Shown here piece after piece: positions 50,750-60,940 of a DNA stretch of 64,000 nt. Numbering within the stretch: the stretch's first letter is position 1; every line of letters begins with the position of its first letter. This stretch comes from Epiperipatus broadwayi (lineage: Eukaryota > Onychophora > Udeonychophora > Euonychophora > Peripatidae). The notes under the pieces were generated by a model. The model saw nothing but the letters and a program-made list of their open reading frames with translations, did no database searches and was not told the DNA's origin. The stretch lies in NCBI GenBank assembly GCA_028023455.1, contig JAQFVV010012498.1, positions 558,001-622,000 of the forward strand. The letters run 5' to 3'. The translations under genes and the position numbers were made by a program.

Positions 50750-52405
50750 TTTGTAAAAACATCACTAGCCATATACATAACATTTATTCACTTAGGGATA
50801 TAATTAAAAAAATCATATTATTAATTTTTTTCAGTTTAAATACCAAGTCTTTAAAGTGAAGTAAATTTTATTTCTACATTTTTTTGTTTTATTTTGTTTA
50901 TAGATAATAAAATTGCTTTCCATGGTGTTCTCTTTTTTTCAGATAATGATTTTATTATATTTATTCTATTAATTTAAATTTAATTATATTATTAGTTTAC
51001 ATTCTTTTGAATAGTAAACTTTTTTATTCAACTTATCATTCAAAGTCTAATTTGCATTTTTTAAATGTTTAAATTTCATTGTTCATAAACTAATTTATTT
51101 TTTAATTAGAGTTCATTTTTTAAAATTAAAATAAGACTTTTTCTATATTTAATTTTCCAATAAAAAAATCTTTTTAATTTTAATTTATTAAAGATATAAT
51201 GATCAAGCATCAAATAAATGTTCATTATTTTGTTATGCATTCCAAACTTTTATATCTTTTACTATCCATTCATTTGTCTATTTATATATAATAATTTCTC
51301 ATTTATATATATCATCAACAGTTGTCTATCAAAGCTAGGACCTGCATCTCAATACTAATGAAAACTTTTCTAAAAAATCATTTCTTTAACTTCTGCTCAA
51401 AAACTACTTTTCCTTAAGATTATTGAATAACTAACTTCCTTCTTAAATATCTTTTTCAACTTCCAATGATTTTTTCCAACATAATATATGCCTAAACTTA
51501 TTTCATTGTTTTTACTTCTTCACTAAAGAATCCCTTTTCAAATTCATTTATCTTCTTCAAATATATTTGTATTTTCAAAATTACCCTTCCAATTTATCTT
51601 CTCCATTCTCCTCTAAATTCATATCTTTAAGTCTCAAATTTTTGTTCTAATATCAAACAAAACACTTGTTAATCAACTGCTTTACCATTAAAATACTTAT
51701 TTTAATTTGTCACTTTTCCAACATTAATTAGTTGATACTGTAAATGCTTAGAAGAATTCCATCAGTGAATCAAATCTTTTTTCACCAATTCTAAGTACAT
51801 CTTATCTACTTTATATTGATTTAAGAACTCATATAAATAAATAAACAAAAACCACTCAATCTTTATCTTCTTCAAAATATCTTTCAAAGACATGATCAAA
51901 TATTTTTTTGAGATGAATCAATCATATATATGCTTGAATTATTTGTTCATGGTTTTATTAACTAAATGGTGGAATTTTAGTAAGTGTTCTATATACTTAT
52001 ATGCTTAACTATCACAGCATATTATAACATTATAGATATATTGAAGCAGTCGGATCTGAGTTCAATCCTAGCTTCATGACATCTAGCCATAAGCCCATTT
52101 CAAACCCTAGTACTAACCTTAAATTTCCGATGCAATGGGACTTTATACATTCAATCCACGCTAATTTCCATAAAGAATAACTTATTTCATAAATGCGTAT
52201 TAAAATTAATTAGTTTCAGATTTAAATTGATCAATTCTATTAAAAATTCATGATAGAATTATTCATGAATTTATATATTATAACTGCGTGGATTGTGCGT
52301 ATATATTTGTAAATATTTAAATATATATAATTGTTTGAAAGTTTCATTGCGTCGGGAATGTTTGATTTTATTTTTAAATAATTTGTTAAAGTTTTATTGA
52401 TTAAA
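50750..52405. other. AT-rich stretch without a recognised gene
   Basis: A possible B-box-like GAGTTCAATCCTAG lies at about 52060 without a convincing A box. Nothing else is recognised. Confidence 0.45.
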
Positions 52406-52409
52406 AGCT

Positions 52410-52587
52410 ACATTCTTTCGATAAGCTTTCAGATTTTCCCTTTCCAAAAACAACAGTTAAAGTTTTATTAATTAGAAAAAAAGATAAGGATTTCCTAATT
52501 AAAATCATTTTCTGATTTTAAGAATTCATTTTCTAATTAGAAAATGAATTCAAGTTAATGAGTTTGAAAGCCTTATCGAAGGAATGT
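52410..52587. repeat. Inverted repeat around a perfect 30-bp palindrome
   Basis: The outer arms ACATTCTTTCGATAAGC... (52410-52430) and its near reverse complement (52566-52587) differ by one substitution and one indel. Between them, 52522-52551 is a perfect palindrome with no spacer, formed by GAATTCATTTTCTAA and its exact reverse complement. The arms are not centred on the palindrome. Confidence 0.75.
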
Positions 52588-53226
52588 ATCTAAAAACAAC
52601 CAGTAAATCTAAAAACATTGATAATGAAAGAAGCGCTAGCCTGAAGGCATCAGAGGACAGATATATAGCTCTGAAAAGTTTGGAGAAAGGAAGAGAAAAC
52701 ATCTTTGTTGCAGAAAAGTGCCAGTAAACTATGTGCTGTTCAAAATCATGAATTCAAAAATTGTTCCGATCATGATAAGGGGCTAAACGTCAGGAATCTG
52801 GCTATTGTTCCTGAAGTCCCCTAAAAATCTTCAATGAAGCTGCTAAATTCTTTCCGGACAAATCAGGCTGCCAAAATCAAATAAAATGCTGTTCAAGTAA
52901 TCAATCAAATGGTGCCTACGTTTTTTACCAACTCGGACATGTAATCTAAGGATCCAGCCCGGAAGAAATGGGTAATATATTTCCATAAATTTCTGGCCAG
53001 TTCCGAACTTTATTTTACACTCCCTTTTAGAGCTCTTTTATTCTTTAATGTAACAATCTTTATAAAACCTTTTATTCATGCTACTGTAAATTTATATCGT
53101 AATTCTCTCAATCTCTAGTCTTTAAACTTTCTCTTTTCTTACTTGGCGGTTCATTTACTATATTATATATATATATTTATCGTGTGATTTATTAATGTCA
53201 TTTATTTTTAATTATATGCCAATAAT

Positions 53227-53348
53227 CTTTCGACTCGATGATCTCCTTTGTTTCCTTTGCCTTGTGCAAATAGTAATATATTAATTCTAATAGTAATTCT
53301 CACCCATTAGAACTAAATTTACAGTTCTATCAATTATCGAGTCGAAAG
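53227..53348. repeat. 13-bp perfect inverted repeat spanning 122 bp
   Basis: CTTTCGACTCGAT at 53227-53239 and its exact reverse complement ATCGAGTCGAAAG at 53336-53348. In an AT-rich window a CpG-containing perfect 13-mer pair stands out, but no element boundaries or coding content accompany it. Confidence 0.6.
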
Positions 53349-53682
53349 AAATTATTAAATGTGTGTTATTTTTATAATTGGCTAATAATAAATTATTAGC
53401 TCCGTTTTTAATCTATGCCCCAGCTATTTTTTGTATTCACCAATATGTATTTATTCATATATAATCTTAAAATGTTTTTATTGCAAAAAGGGCCGATAAA
53501 GGATTAAATATATTTTAATTCAACTTTGTTATTTTCTATTAAGATTCAGGAAGGGCACGATGATTGGGGCATAATTAATATGATTTTACAAATACTTTAA
53601 AATAGTTTTCGTTAAAAGCTCATTTGACTTTAATTAATTTGATCAAGTCATCACGTAGAGCATTCTATAGGGGTTTTAGTAT

Positions 53683-53817
53683 TCAAACGATGACTATCAA
53701 GTCATCATCTTCGAACGTTGCTGATGTAGGGCAATCTTCCGCTCCGTTAGGCTGGTCGGTGATCATATTTCTGTTATTTAAATTATCGAGGAAGAAAGCT
53801 CTTCCTCTCCTGTTCAT
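53683..53817 (-). CDS. Small unrecognised open frame, 44 residues
   Basis: On the minus strand an ATG at 53817 opens MNRRGRAFFLDNLNNRNMIT, then DQPNGAEDCPTSATFEDD and ends DLIVIV before a TGA at 53685-53683. Composition is balanced and CpG-rich compared with the surroundings. FFLDNLNN faintly recalls the short hydrophobic engrailed-homology-type repression motif near the N-terminus of some homeobox proteins, but one motif of this length is weak evidence. The overlapping plus-strand frame (53624-53914) has no recognisable motif. It could be a first exon, a conserved non-coding element or chance. Confidence 0.15.
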   Translation of the reverse strand: MNRRGRAFFLDNLNNRNMITDQPNGAEDCPTSATFEDDDLIVIV

Positions 53818-54686
53818 ATTAGTCAAAGGGCATAAGACTTGTCAGATGCAAGCCGCCATAGGACTTCGATTATCGACTAGCCATCGTCTTTCAATTTCAC
53901 TTTATAGCTCATAATTCATCAGCACCGTTACCTCTCTGTTCCAGTAAAGCCCGCTCTGATGCTCGTAATTCGTGATGAAGTGATTTAAATTAAAGTCCAA
54001 CAAATTCTCCGTTTTATCTCAAAATAAGTTTTCTAATAAAAATTAAAGTTATGCCCTAAAATACGTATCTTGCTCTTCATGAATGGATTTGCGAATGTGA
54101 AAATAAATATCACATTCTTTCGTATAAAATTAGAGTAAAAATTTCCTTTACTAATGAATACCTTTATCTGCCTTTATTTTCTTGTTGGGGGCATAGACAT
54201 AGACTTTCAAATATTGCGTAATACTTGTTGGCATATAACAAGGACCGCCACTCTTATTATTATTATAAATTCTGTTAAAGGCTAGAGGTAATTAATATAA
54301 TCATTATTTAAAATTCAAACAAAACAAATTATTATTATTAAATATTTTCTAAATACACTTGGTTTCTTAGTTCTTAATTCTTTCATAATTATTTTAATGT
54401 TAATACTCGCTGTCTGTGTTGGCAACCCGAACATATACATATGATTCGATTTAAAATTATTTTAGTTAGTTTATTATCAGATATTAATGTCAGTTCAGGG
54501 GTCTCTAATCCTCACCAACCGTTGAGCTAGTTTCTTGGTGCATAGCACTGTGCCATCGATTTAGATTTCTACTAATCTGAGCTGGTGAGTTGGGTTTGAA
54601 TTCAGTCTTGAACCGCCTGAGTTTGAATCCGACTTTGAGTTCGGGTTTGTTGATGTGTTGGCTTCTTTTTGACTGGTACAATATTA

Positions 54687-54995
54687 AACAACCTCCATAC
54701 TCCCCCATTCTTTTTAAATTCATATAAATAAAGATACAATAAAAGATGAATCACCCCCCCCCAGATGCATTTTGTGCTGAACCAGCACTCATCAGTTGGC
54801 CCAGGTCACTATCTCCCATATATGTCTCTATTATATGAAGAGAATATATCTATAATAAATTATTTTAATATCATTGTCAAACTCACTCCACTCGATAAAT
54901 AAATTATTTTAATATCATTGTCAAACTCACTCCACTCGCAATTTTGACACCATTCACCTCAGATAAATACAATAATGATTATTATTAATCATTTT
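54687..54995 (-). repeat. Retrozyme-like repeat, inverted copy
   Basis: Reading on the minus strand it repeats the unit seen at 55011-55860: TTTATCTGAGGTGAATGGTG, GTCAAAATTGCGAGTGGA, GAGTTTGACAATGATATTAA, the hammerhead, AATTTAAAAAGAATGGGGGA and GTTTAATATT, after which similarity ends. An internal 49-bp stretch is tandemly duplicated (ATAAATTATTTTAATATCAT at 54853 and 54895). It joins the plus-strand copies head to head through a palindromic region near 54960-55020. Confidence 0.8.
54745..54813 (-). ncRNA. Hammerhead ribozyme motif, probably inactive
   Basis: The minus strand has CUGAUGA, a stem II GUGC...GCAC closed by GGUUCA, then AAAA in place of GAAA, followed by UGCAUC. Stem I 5' strand is GAUAGUGACC-UGGG-CCAA. 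Its 3' strand is damaged by a C-run (eight C on the plus strand at 54754-54762). The G to A change removes the nucleotide that acts as general base (G12), so cleavage should be lost. Confidence 0.7.
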
Positions 54996-55121
54996 CTAAA
55001 CTAAAGATTATCTGAGGTGGATGATGTCAAAGTTGTGAGTGGATTGAGTTTGACAATGGTAAATAAAAATTTAACAATTTACTATAGATAAATACTCTTC
55101 ATATAATAGACATATATGGGA

Positions 55122-55187
55122 GATAGTGACCTTGGCCAACTGATGAGTGCTGGTTCGACACAAAATGAATCTTGGGGGTCATTTATC
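55122..55187 (+). ncRNA. Hammerhead ribozyme motif, unit 1, probably inactive
   Basis: The core is CUGAUGA, GUGCUGGUUCGACAC, AAAA (not GAAA), UGAAUC. Stem I pairs GAUAGUGACC with GGUCAUUUAUC outside an internal loop, and CCAA with UUGG next to the core. Stem II retains only partial pairing (GUG/CAC), and stem III UGAAUC has lost its palindrome. The G12 change and stem II damage argue against activity. Confidence 0.75.
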
Positions 55188-55498
55188 TTTTATTATATCT
55201 TTATTTATATGAATTTAAAAAGAATGGGGAAGTATGGATGTGGGAAAGAGAAAGATGAATAACTCCATGTGTGTGTATTTAAAATTAAAAAACCATATAT
55301 TAATCTTTAACTGAGGTTTAAAGTTTATATCTGTGCTGGGAATAATCTCTAGTATAGAAAATTATTAGTAATAATCATTATTGTATTTATCTCAGGTGGA
55401 TAGGGACAAGTTGTGAGTGAAGTTAGTTTGATAATGGTAAATAAAAATTAACAATTTACTATAGATAAATACTCTTCATATAATAAATATATATGGGA

Positions 55499-55564
55499 GA
55501 TAGTAACCTGGACCCACTGATGAGTGCTGGTTCTGCACGAAATGCATTTTGGGGGTTATTTATC
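55499..55564 (+). ncRNA. Hammerhead ribozyme motif, unit 2, core intact
   Basis: The core is CUGAUGA, stem II GUGC-UGGUUCU-GCAC, GAAA, then UGCAUU. Stem I pairs GAUAGUAACC with GGUUAUUUAUC; compared with unit 1 (GUGACC/GGUCAU) a G-C pair has become A-U on both strands, a compensatory change. The inner stem I (CCCA against UUGG) has one mismatch. The cleavage triplet would be AUU, allowed by the NUH rule but weaker than AUC. AUGCAU is self-complementary, so two molecules could share stem III, as in hammerheads with very short stem III. Confidence 0.8.
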
Positions 55565-55860
55565 TTTTTTTGTACCTTTATTTATATGAATTTAAAAAGA
55601 ATAGGGAAGTATGATGGTTGTTTAATATATTTATAAAGCTATTACATATGAGAAAGAGAAAGATGAATAACTCCATGTGTGTGTATGTTTAAAATTAAAA
55701 AATCAGATATATTAATCTTTAATTGAGGTTTAAAGTTTATATCTTTGCTAGAAATAATCTCTAGTTTAGAAAATGATTAGTAATAATCATTATTATATTT
55801 ATCTGAAGTGGATGGTGTCAAAGTTGTGAGTGGAATGAGTTTGACAATGGTAAATAATAA

Positions 55861-56319
55861 CATATTATAACATTATTTTAGTTATGCTAACTATTAACAT
55901 TTATTTTGAACAATGATTACATTTTTAAGTTTCACGATCATGTCAAATAATTGATAAATCAATATTTTATTGCATGATCAGTCAAGGCATAGAAAAAAAA
56001 CATATTTTTATCCCCTTTATAGAATATTAAATGAATTACACTAAATTTAGATTGTACAATTAATTTTTCATATATGTGACTCAAACTGATGGGTGTTTAT
56101 AGGGGAAGAAAATATTTTTTAGCATATTTATTATTAAAAATACATTTTAAAAATATCTTAGAAACAAAGAAATCTTTTTGAAATAAAAAATATAGTTTCA
56201 CGTTTATCTGAAATTTGTGATGATAATAGTTTAGTATTAATTATTTGTAGGACTACTTCCATTATCTAATATTAAGAACTAAATGTCTTTAGAAAAAATT
56301 TATACTTTCATTTCCAAAT
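55861..56319. other. AT-rich stretch without a recognised gene
   Basis: Nothing recognised between the retrozyme array and the PLE copy. Confidence 0.5.
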
Positions 56320-57063
56320 GCACAGTAATAGCACACAGGTTAGTAGTCAACACAATGTTTCAGTGTTATTATTCTCTTACCCGCTTCAGATGTAGGTAGC
56401 CTGCCTAGTGACAGTACTAGCATGAGAATCAAAACTGAATGTTTAAATTCTAGAATATCAAATTTTAAGGAAATGCTTTAACTAACTGAGCTATTCCGCT
56501 AAAGCTAACCAATGAATAAATGTTCGAATGGAAGAATACAAAAATATTGAATAGAGAGAAAAAGATTTTAAAAAAATTCCAAGAAGCTGCTTACATGAAT
56601 ATCGTATACAACCCTATAAATCAACCTAGTGTGGTAGTACATAATGTCTAGAAGTCATTAATTAACCTTGATTTTAAGAAAAAAGTAAAGAAATCAGGAA
56701 AATCATCATAGATAAGTATATGAAATTTCTACTGACAGTTACCTTTGGCAGAATAGTTCAGTTGGTTAAAGCATTACCTTTAAAATTTAATATTCAAAAA
56801 TCTAGCGATCTAGGTTTGATTCTTATGCTAGTACTGTCACTGAATAAGGCTAGAAATATCTGAAGTGTAGAGGAGGATAATATCCATTCAAAACATTGCA
56901 TTAAATACTATAGTGTGTGCTTACTATTTTATTTGTGTGAAATATATACCACATATATACTACTCATTACAAACATGCACACAAAGTGATTATTAATTAC
57001 AATAGTTAAATGTATTTAAAAAGTTTAAATAAAGTTTTAATTTTTTTAAAAGACATTCAATAT
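56320..57063 (+). mobile_element. Penelope-like element, copy 2, with inverted tails
   Basis: Positions 56515-56740 translate on the plus strand as FEWKNTKILNREKKILKKFQ, EAAYMNIVYNPINQPSVVVH, the end of the GIY-YIG domain. Downstream (56740-56880) is the tRNA-like tail TAGTTCAGTTGGTTAAAGC...GCTAGTACTGTCACTGA, then AAATAAAGTTTTAATTTTTTTAAAAG up to 57063. Upstream (about 56330-56510) the same tail occurs in opposite orientation (CAGTACTAGCATGAGAATCA, AACTAACTGAGCTATTCCGC). The coding piece is thus flanked by inverted tails, as found in PLEs whose terminal repeats can be direct or inverted. Confidence 0.75.
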
Positions 57064-57895
57064 TTAACATAAGATTATGGAAATAGTCCAACAAATAATT
57101 AATACTAAAATAGTTTCATGTTTTGATACAGAAATATGTAAGTTTACAACACCTCAAAAAATCAAAATATAATTGTAAAAATAATTTATACTTAAGTATA
57201 AAGATGGCAAACTTGTAAAAAATTTTACATTAAAAAAAATAGATATATTTTTAAGAATTTGCCATTCTACTTTTATGAAATAATGTTTTTAAAAAGCCAA
57301 AATAAACACTTTAGTGTCAACACATTATAATTTTTTCCCCCTGATTAGAGCTACCATCTAGGAATACTAACCGAAAATGAAGCACACAATTAACATTAGA
57401 TTACAACCTTTCAATGTAAAAAAAATAATAGTATATTACAAGCTAAAACAAATTCTCATCATTCATTTAAATAAAATTCACAACTCCTTGATTAAGTAAT
57501 TATAGTATCATTAATAAATATTCACAGGATCATATTTACAAAAAATAAATAAAAATACATTAATTAATTTAAAAAATACAATTTTTTATCCATATAATTG
57601 ACAACAGAAAGTAATTTTAATTTTACTATACAGTCCTGTTCTATAATGTAGTGTAGTTAGGCAGTAATATATTTTTATACTACAGCATGATAGTATATAC
57701 TTTAAAATCAAAAAAAAGTATTTTAACAAATGCACTTTAAATTTACATTATCTGCAGACAAATCCTTCTAATCATTTTAAAAAAAGTTATTTTTGTTTTG
57801 TTTTTGGTGAGTAAAAAAAACATTTTCTCCCTTTGAATCTTTGAGTTTTCTATTGAAACACATAAAGCAATTTGTAAATAATTTAAATTTTTATC
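57064..57895. other. AT-rich stretch without a recognised gene
   Basis: Nothing recognised; short A/T runs only. Confidence 0.5.
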
Positions 57896-57903
57896 TTTTA
57901 AAT

Positions 57904-58857
57904 CAGGGGTGGGGAAACCATTTTCCTGCCAAAGGCCATTTGGATATTTATATCATTAGTGAGTCGTACAAAATTATCAACTTAAAAATTAACCTATTAT
58001 ATTTGATCAAAAATTTAATTAATTTACCTCTAATCACTAGGAGTTGAGACTTTTAAACTGACAAAACAATTTCAACTTTTTCTTTTTAAATGAAGATCAT
58101 AATTTTTTTTAATCAAAAATAAACATTTTTCAATTCATCTTGTGACTATTCATTGTACATATTCTCAACATTTCTTATGTTCTGGGCAGAATAATCTTGC
58201 AGCAGCTAGGATACAGTTTTTTATAAACTCCTCTTCAGAAAATGGTTTGGATTTTTTTTAAAAATATATATATAACTTGCTTTCACAGAAATTTCTGACT
58301 TGTTTCTATTTTTTATAAAACATTTTAATATTGTTTTCTTATCTTAAAATTTTGTTGTAATTAGAATGTTTTGATAAATAATGCAAAAGAATATTGTGTT
58401 CTTTATTAACTAACTTTCCAGATATATCAGGCACATCGATTTACTATTTCTATAAAAAAAATACATTAGTCCATTTCTTTTGAAATGAGTGATTTTCTGC
58501 GTCGATTTTTCTTAGCTTATTCGGTATATTCATCTTCAAAAATCATTATAAAAACAAAGTGTCCTCCATGTCATAGATTAAATTCATAGTCAGATAGATC
58601 ACACAATATAATTTGTGGAATATTGTACCTATAACAGAATGAACTAGAACTATTATAAAGGTTGGAGAGAGAAAAAAGATATAGTTGAGAAAAAAAATGC
58701 TTTTTTTTAACTAACTCTTAAGTCAATATTTACACTACATGCGTGTTTAAGTAGAAGTTTATACACGCGCATTTTATATACAGTTTGAAAATGTCCAAGA
58801 ACTGGAGTGAGAACTGTGGAGGACTGATTTTCATCCATGGCTAGAGATTTCCCACCC
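57904..58857. mobile_element. Non-autonomous hAT element
   Basis: The left end is CAGGGGTGGGGAAACCATTT; the right end, as reverse complement, is GGGTGGGAAATC, having lost the first CAG. Following the left end, GGCCATTTGGATATTTATAT and GAGTCGTACAAAATTATCAA are typical subterminal sequence of this hAT type. The flanks TTTTAAAT (57896-57903) and TTTTCCAAAT (58858-58867) look like an 8-bp duplication with two extra bases on the right. No transposase motif is readable inside. Confidence 0.65.
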
Positions 58858-58867
58858 TTTTCCAAAT

Positions 58868-59888
58868 AATAAAATTGTATTTTTTTAAATACAATATTGT
58901 ATATATTTTATAAATACATGTATACTTTATATCTTTAAAAATGTTTAAAAATAGTGATAAAATGAGGTCTGCTTCTATTGTAAACAAATTATATAACAAA
59001 CATATTTTCCCAATAAATTAAAATTTATACAATGAAAACTAATATTTCATGAAGATATTTTTGACAAGCTTGTATGGTATGTTACCAATTTAATTTGCTT
59101 AATCGGATTATTTGTATCTTTAGTGGTGAAAATATAGTGTATTTTTTTTTTTATTATTTTACTATGTACTTATAATAATGTAGCTATAATCCTGAAACAT
59201 TAGTTACAATCCCTTCAATGTTATACTTATGTCACTGGCAATGTACTCAAGTTAGTTTGCTCTTCATGGATCTGATACATTCCTTACTTAAATTAATAGT
59301 CTTCATGTAAATTTCACGGATTTTAATTGTTTAACAGTTTGTATTAATTTTATCTATTGTGTTTAGAATGATAACAGAAAATAGTAATCAGGAGAAAATA
59401 ATTTCTATGTTGTGTAGTATGAGTTGACTTATCCCCCAGTTATTTTGTTGTTTACAAAGATATTGACAAAAAGCAAGCATAATTTTATTTATTTATTTAT
59501 TTTTTATATTAAATTATTAAGTATTTATTTTTTAATAAGTATACTTGTTTAATTTTTTTATAAATTTATTTGATTTTTAGGAGTATCTTAGCTATAATGA
59601 AAACTTATGTGATCTCAAACAATATAATTAGTATCAATAACATTACCACTGGTTTTTTTTTATATTATGTTTTTTTTTCTTAAATATATTATTTAAAACT
59701 GAAGACAGGCATAAATTCTTTTATTATAAACTTGATTTTATTTCTAATAATATTTTTGTTATCTGCATTTGTTTTTCATATTTTTTTCTAAAAAAAAAAA
59801 AAATGGTGTGTGTGTGTTTTCCTGAAGGTTTGTAATATGCTATTTTAGTTGTATTTATATATTGTACTATTTTCATCATATAATATTA
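58868..59888. other. AT-rich stretch without a recognised gene
   Basis: It contains poly-T/A tracts and a short TG run at about 59803. Nothing else is seen. Confidence 0.5.
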
Positions 59889-60129
59889 AGTATTGAATGT
59901 TTTTTAAAAAAAATAATTTTATTTAAATTTTCAAATTACATTCAACTGTTAGTAAATAGCACACAGATTATTTTATGCACATTTTGAGAGGTATTATTTC
60001 CATCACTTCTTCAGGTGTTGCTGTTATTACCAATAACAGTACTAGCTTGGGAATCAAATGTGGACCCTTAGATTCTTGAATATTGAATTTTAAGGTAATG
60101 CTTTAACCAATTCAGATATCCTGCCAAAA

Positions 60130-60480
60130 GTCTGTAGAAATTCCATATATTTATCTATGATGTTCCACCTGATTTCTCTACTTTTTCTTAAGAGCAAACT
60201 TGATTAGTGGTTTCCATACATTATGTATAGCCACACTAGGTTGACTTATGGAATTGTTTGCCATTGTCATGTAAGCAGCTTCTTTCAATTTTCTTCTTCG
60301 TACCTTTTCTTCTCTATCCATCATTTTTCTGCTCCCATAGACATATGAGTTTTCTCTTTCTTATCATCAGTTTGTGTTCTTGCAATCGCTTTTCAATGGG
60401 ATGACTGGTCTCATCAATATACATTCTTCCATATTCATATGGTATCTCATAAATACAGTTTTTTCTTCTTAGCATTTCAA
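60130..60480 (-). pseudogene. GIY-YIG endonuclease region of PLE copy 3
   Basis: Translation from 60480 gives LEMLRRKNCIYEIPYEYGRM, YIDETSHPIEKRLQEHKLM and IRKRK, then after a deletion MDREEKVRRRKLKEAAYMTM and FALKKK. The Y-I-D-E-T-S-H-P segment corresponds to the YIGET(G/S)RP of active nucleases, with the glycine of the YIG motif replaced by Asp and the CEC cysteine pair changed to YEY. The A-E-H-x-x-x-H-x-F-x-W block has been deleted. Confidence 0.75.
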
Positions 60481-60656
60481 GTTTAGGCTTTGTAGATGTT
60501 AGAATTCCTTGTAGTGTGGTAGGGCTCTAGAAAGCCATTCTGATGTTATACTAATTGCAGATTTTCCTTAATTTGTCTGCTATTTTTTGGTATAAATGGA
60601 TATATTACAGTGCAGCTAACTGTTTTTTTCTTTTGACGGTTCGTTTTGTTAACTTT

Positions 60657-60851
60657 TTAAGATATTCTTAAGAACAGCTGATGGATAATCATTTTTTCAT
60701 ATAAGAGTTTGTTCTGTATGGAACTTATCTTTTTTTTTTTCAAATCATTGGTTTCTGAACAATGTTTTGTGTTTCTGGTGGGATTAGATGTATATGCTAA
60801 ATATTTTCCTGTATGTGTGGGTTTTCTGTAAATTGTATATAATTTTTCCAT
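60657..60851 (-). pseudogene. PLE linker after the reverse transcriptase
   Basis: The frame starts MEKLYTIYRKPTHTGKYLAY and continues TSNPTRNTKHCSETNDLKK. The Y-R-K-P-T-H-T-x-(R/K)-Y-L segment is a hallmark of the region following the RT palm in Penelope-like elements. Just upstream an 18-base segment containing TTTTTCCATGAGG is duplicated (60844-60856 and 60873-60885). Confidence 0.8.
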
Positions 60852-60940
60852 GAGGAAGTTTTGTCATATAATTTTTCCATGAGGGAGTTTTGTCACAAAA
60901 ACCTCTAAGAATGCCAATTTTTGTTCCTATTCTGACTCTA

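Larger units (their letters stand above)
55001..55860 (+). repeat. Retrozyme-like tandem array, two full units and a third partial unit
   Basis: Equivalent points TCT(G/C)A(G/A)GTGG lie at 55011, 55390 and 55802, so the units are 379 and 412 bp. The difference is a deletion of about 35 bp in unit 1 at about 55233, present in unit 2 (55612-55645) and in the inverted copy. Each unit has GTCAAAGTTGTGAGTGGA, an ACTATAGATAAATACTCTTC block, the hammerhead, AATTTAAAAAGAAT(A/G)GGGAAG and CTCCATGTGTGTGTAT. Unit 3 stops at about 55858. No protein frame is present, as expected for a non-coding retrozyme. Confidence 0.85.

Noticed and set aside
52620-52740. Plus-strand frame with KASEDRYIALKSLEKGREN
   Set aside because: About 38 codons, no ATG in place and no recognised family; could be a remnant of a mobile element but evidence is too thin.
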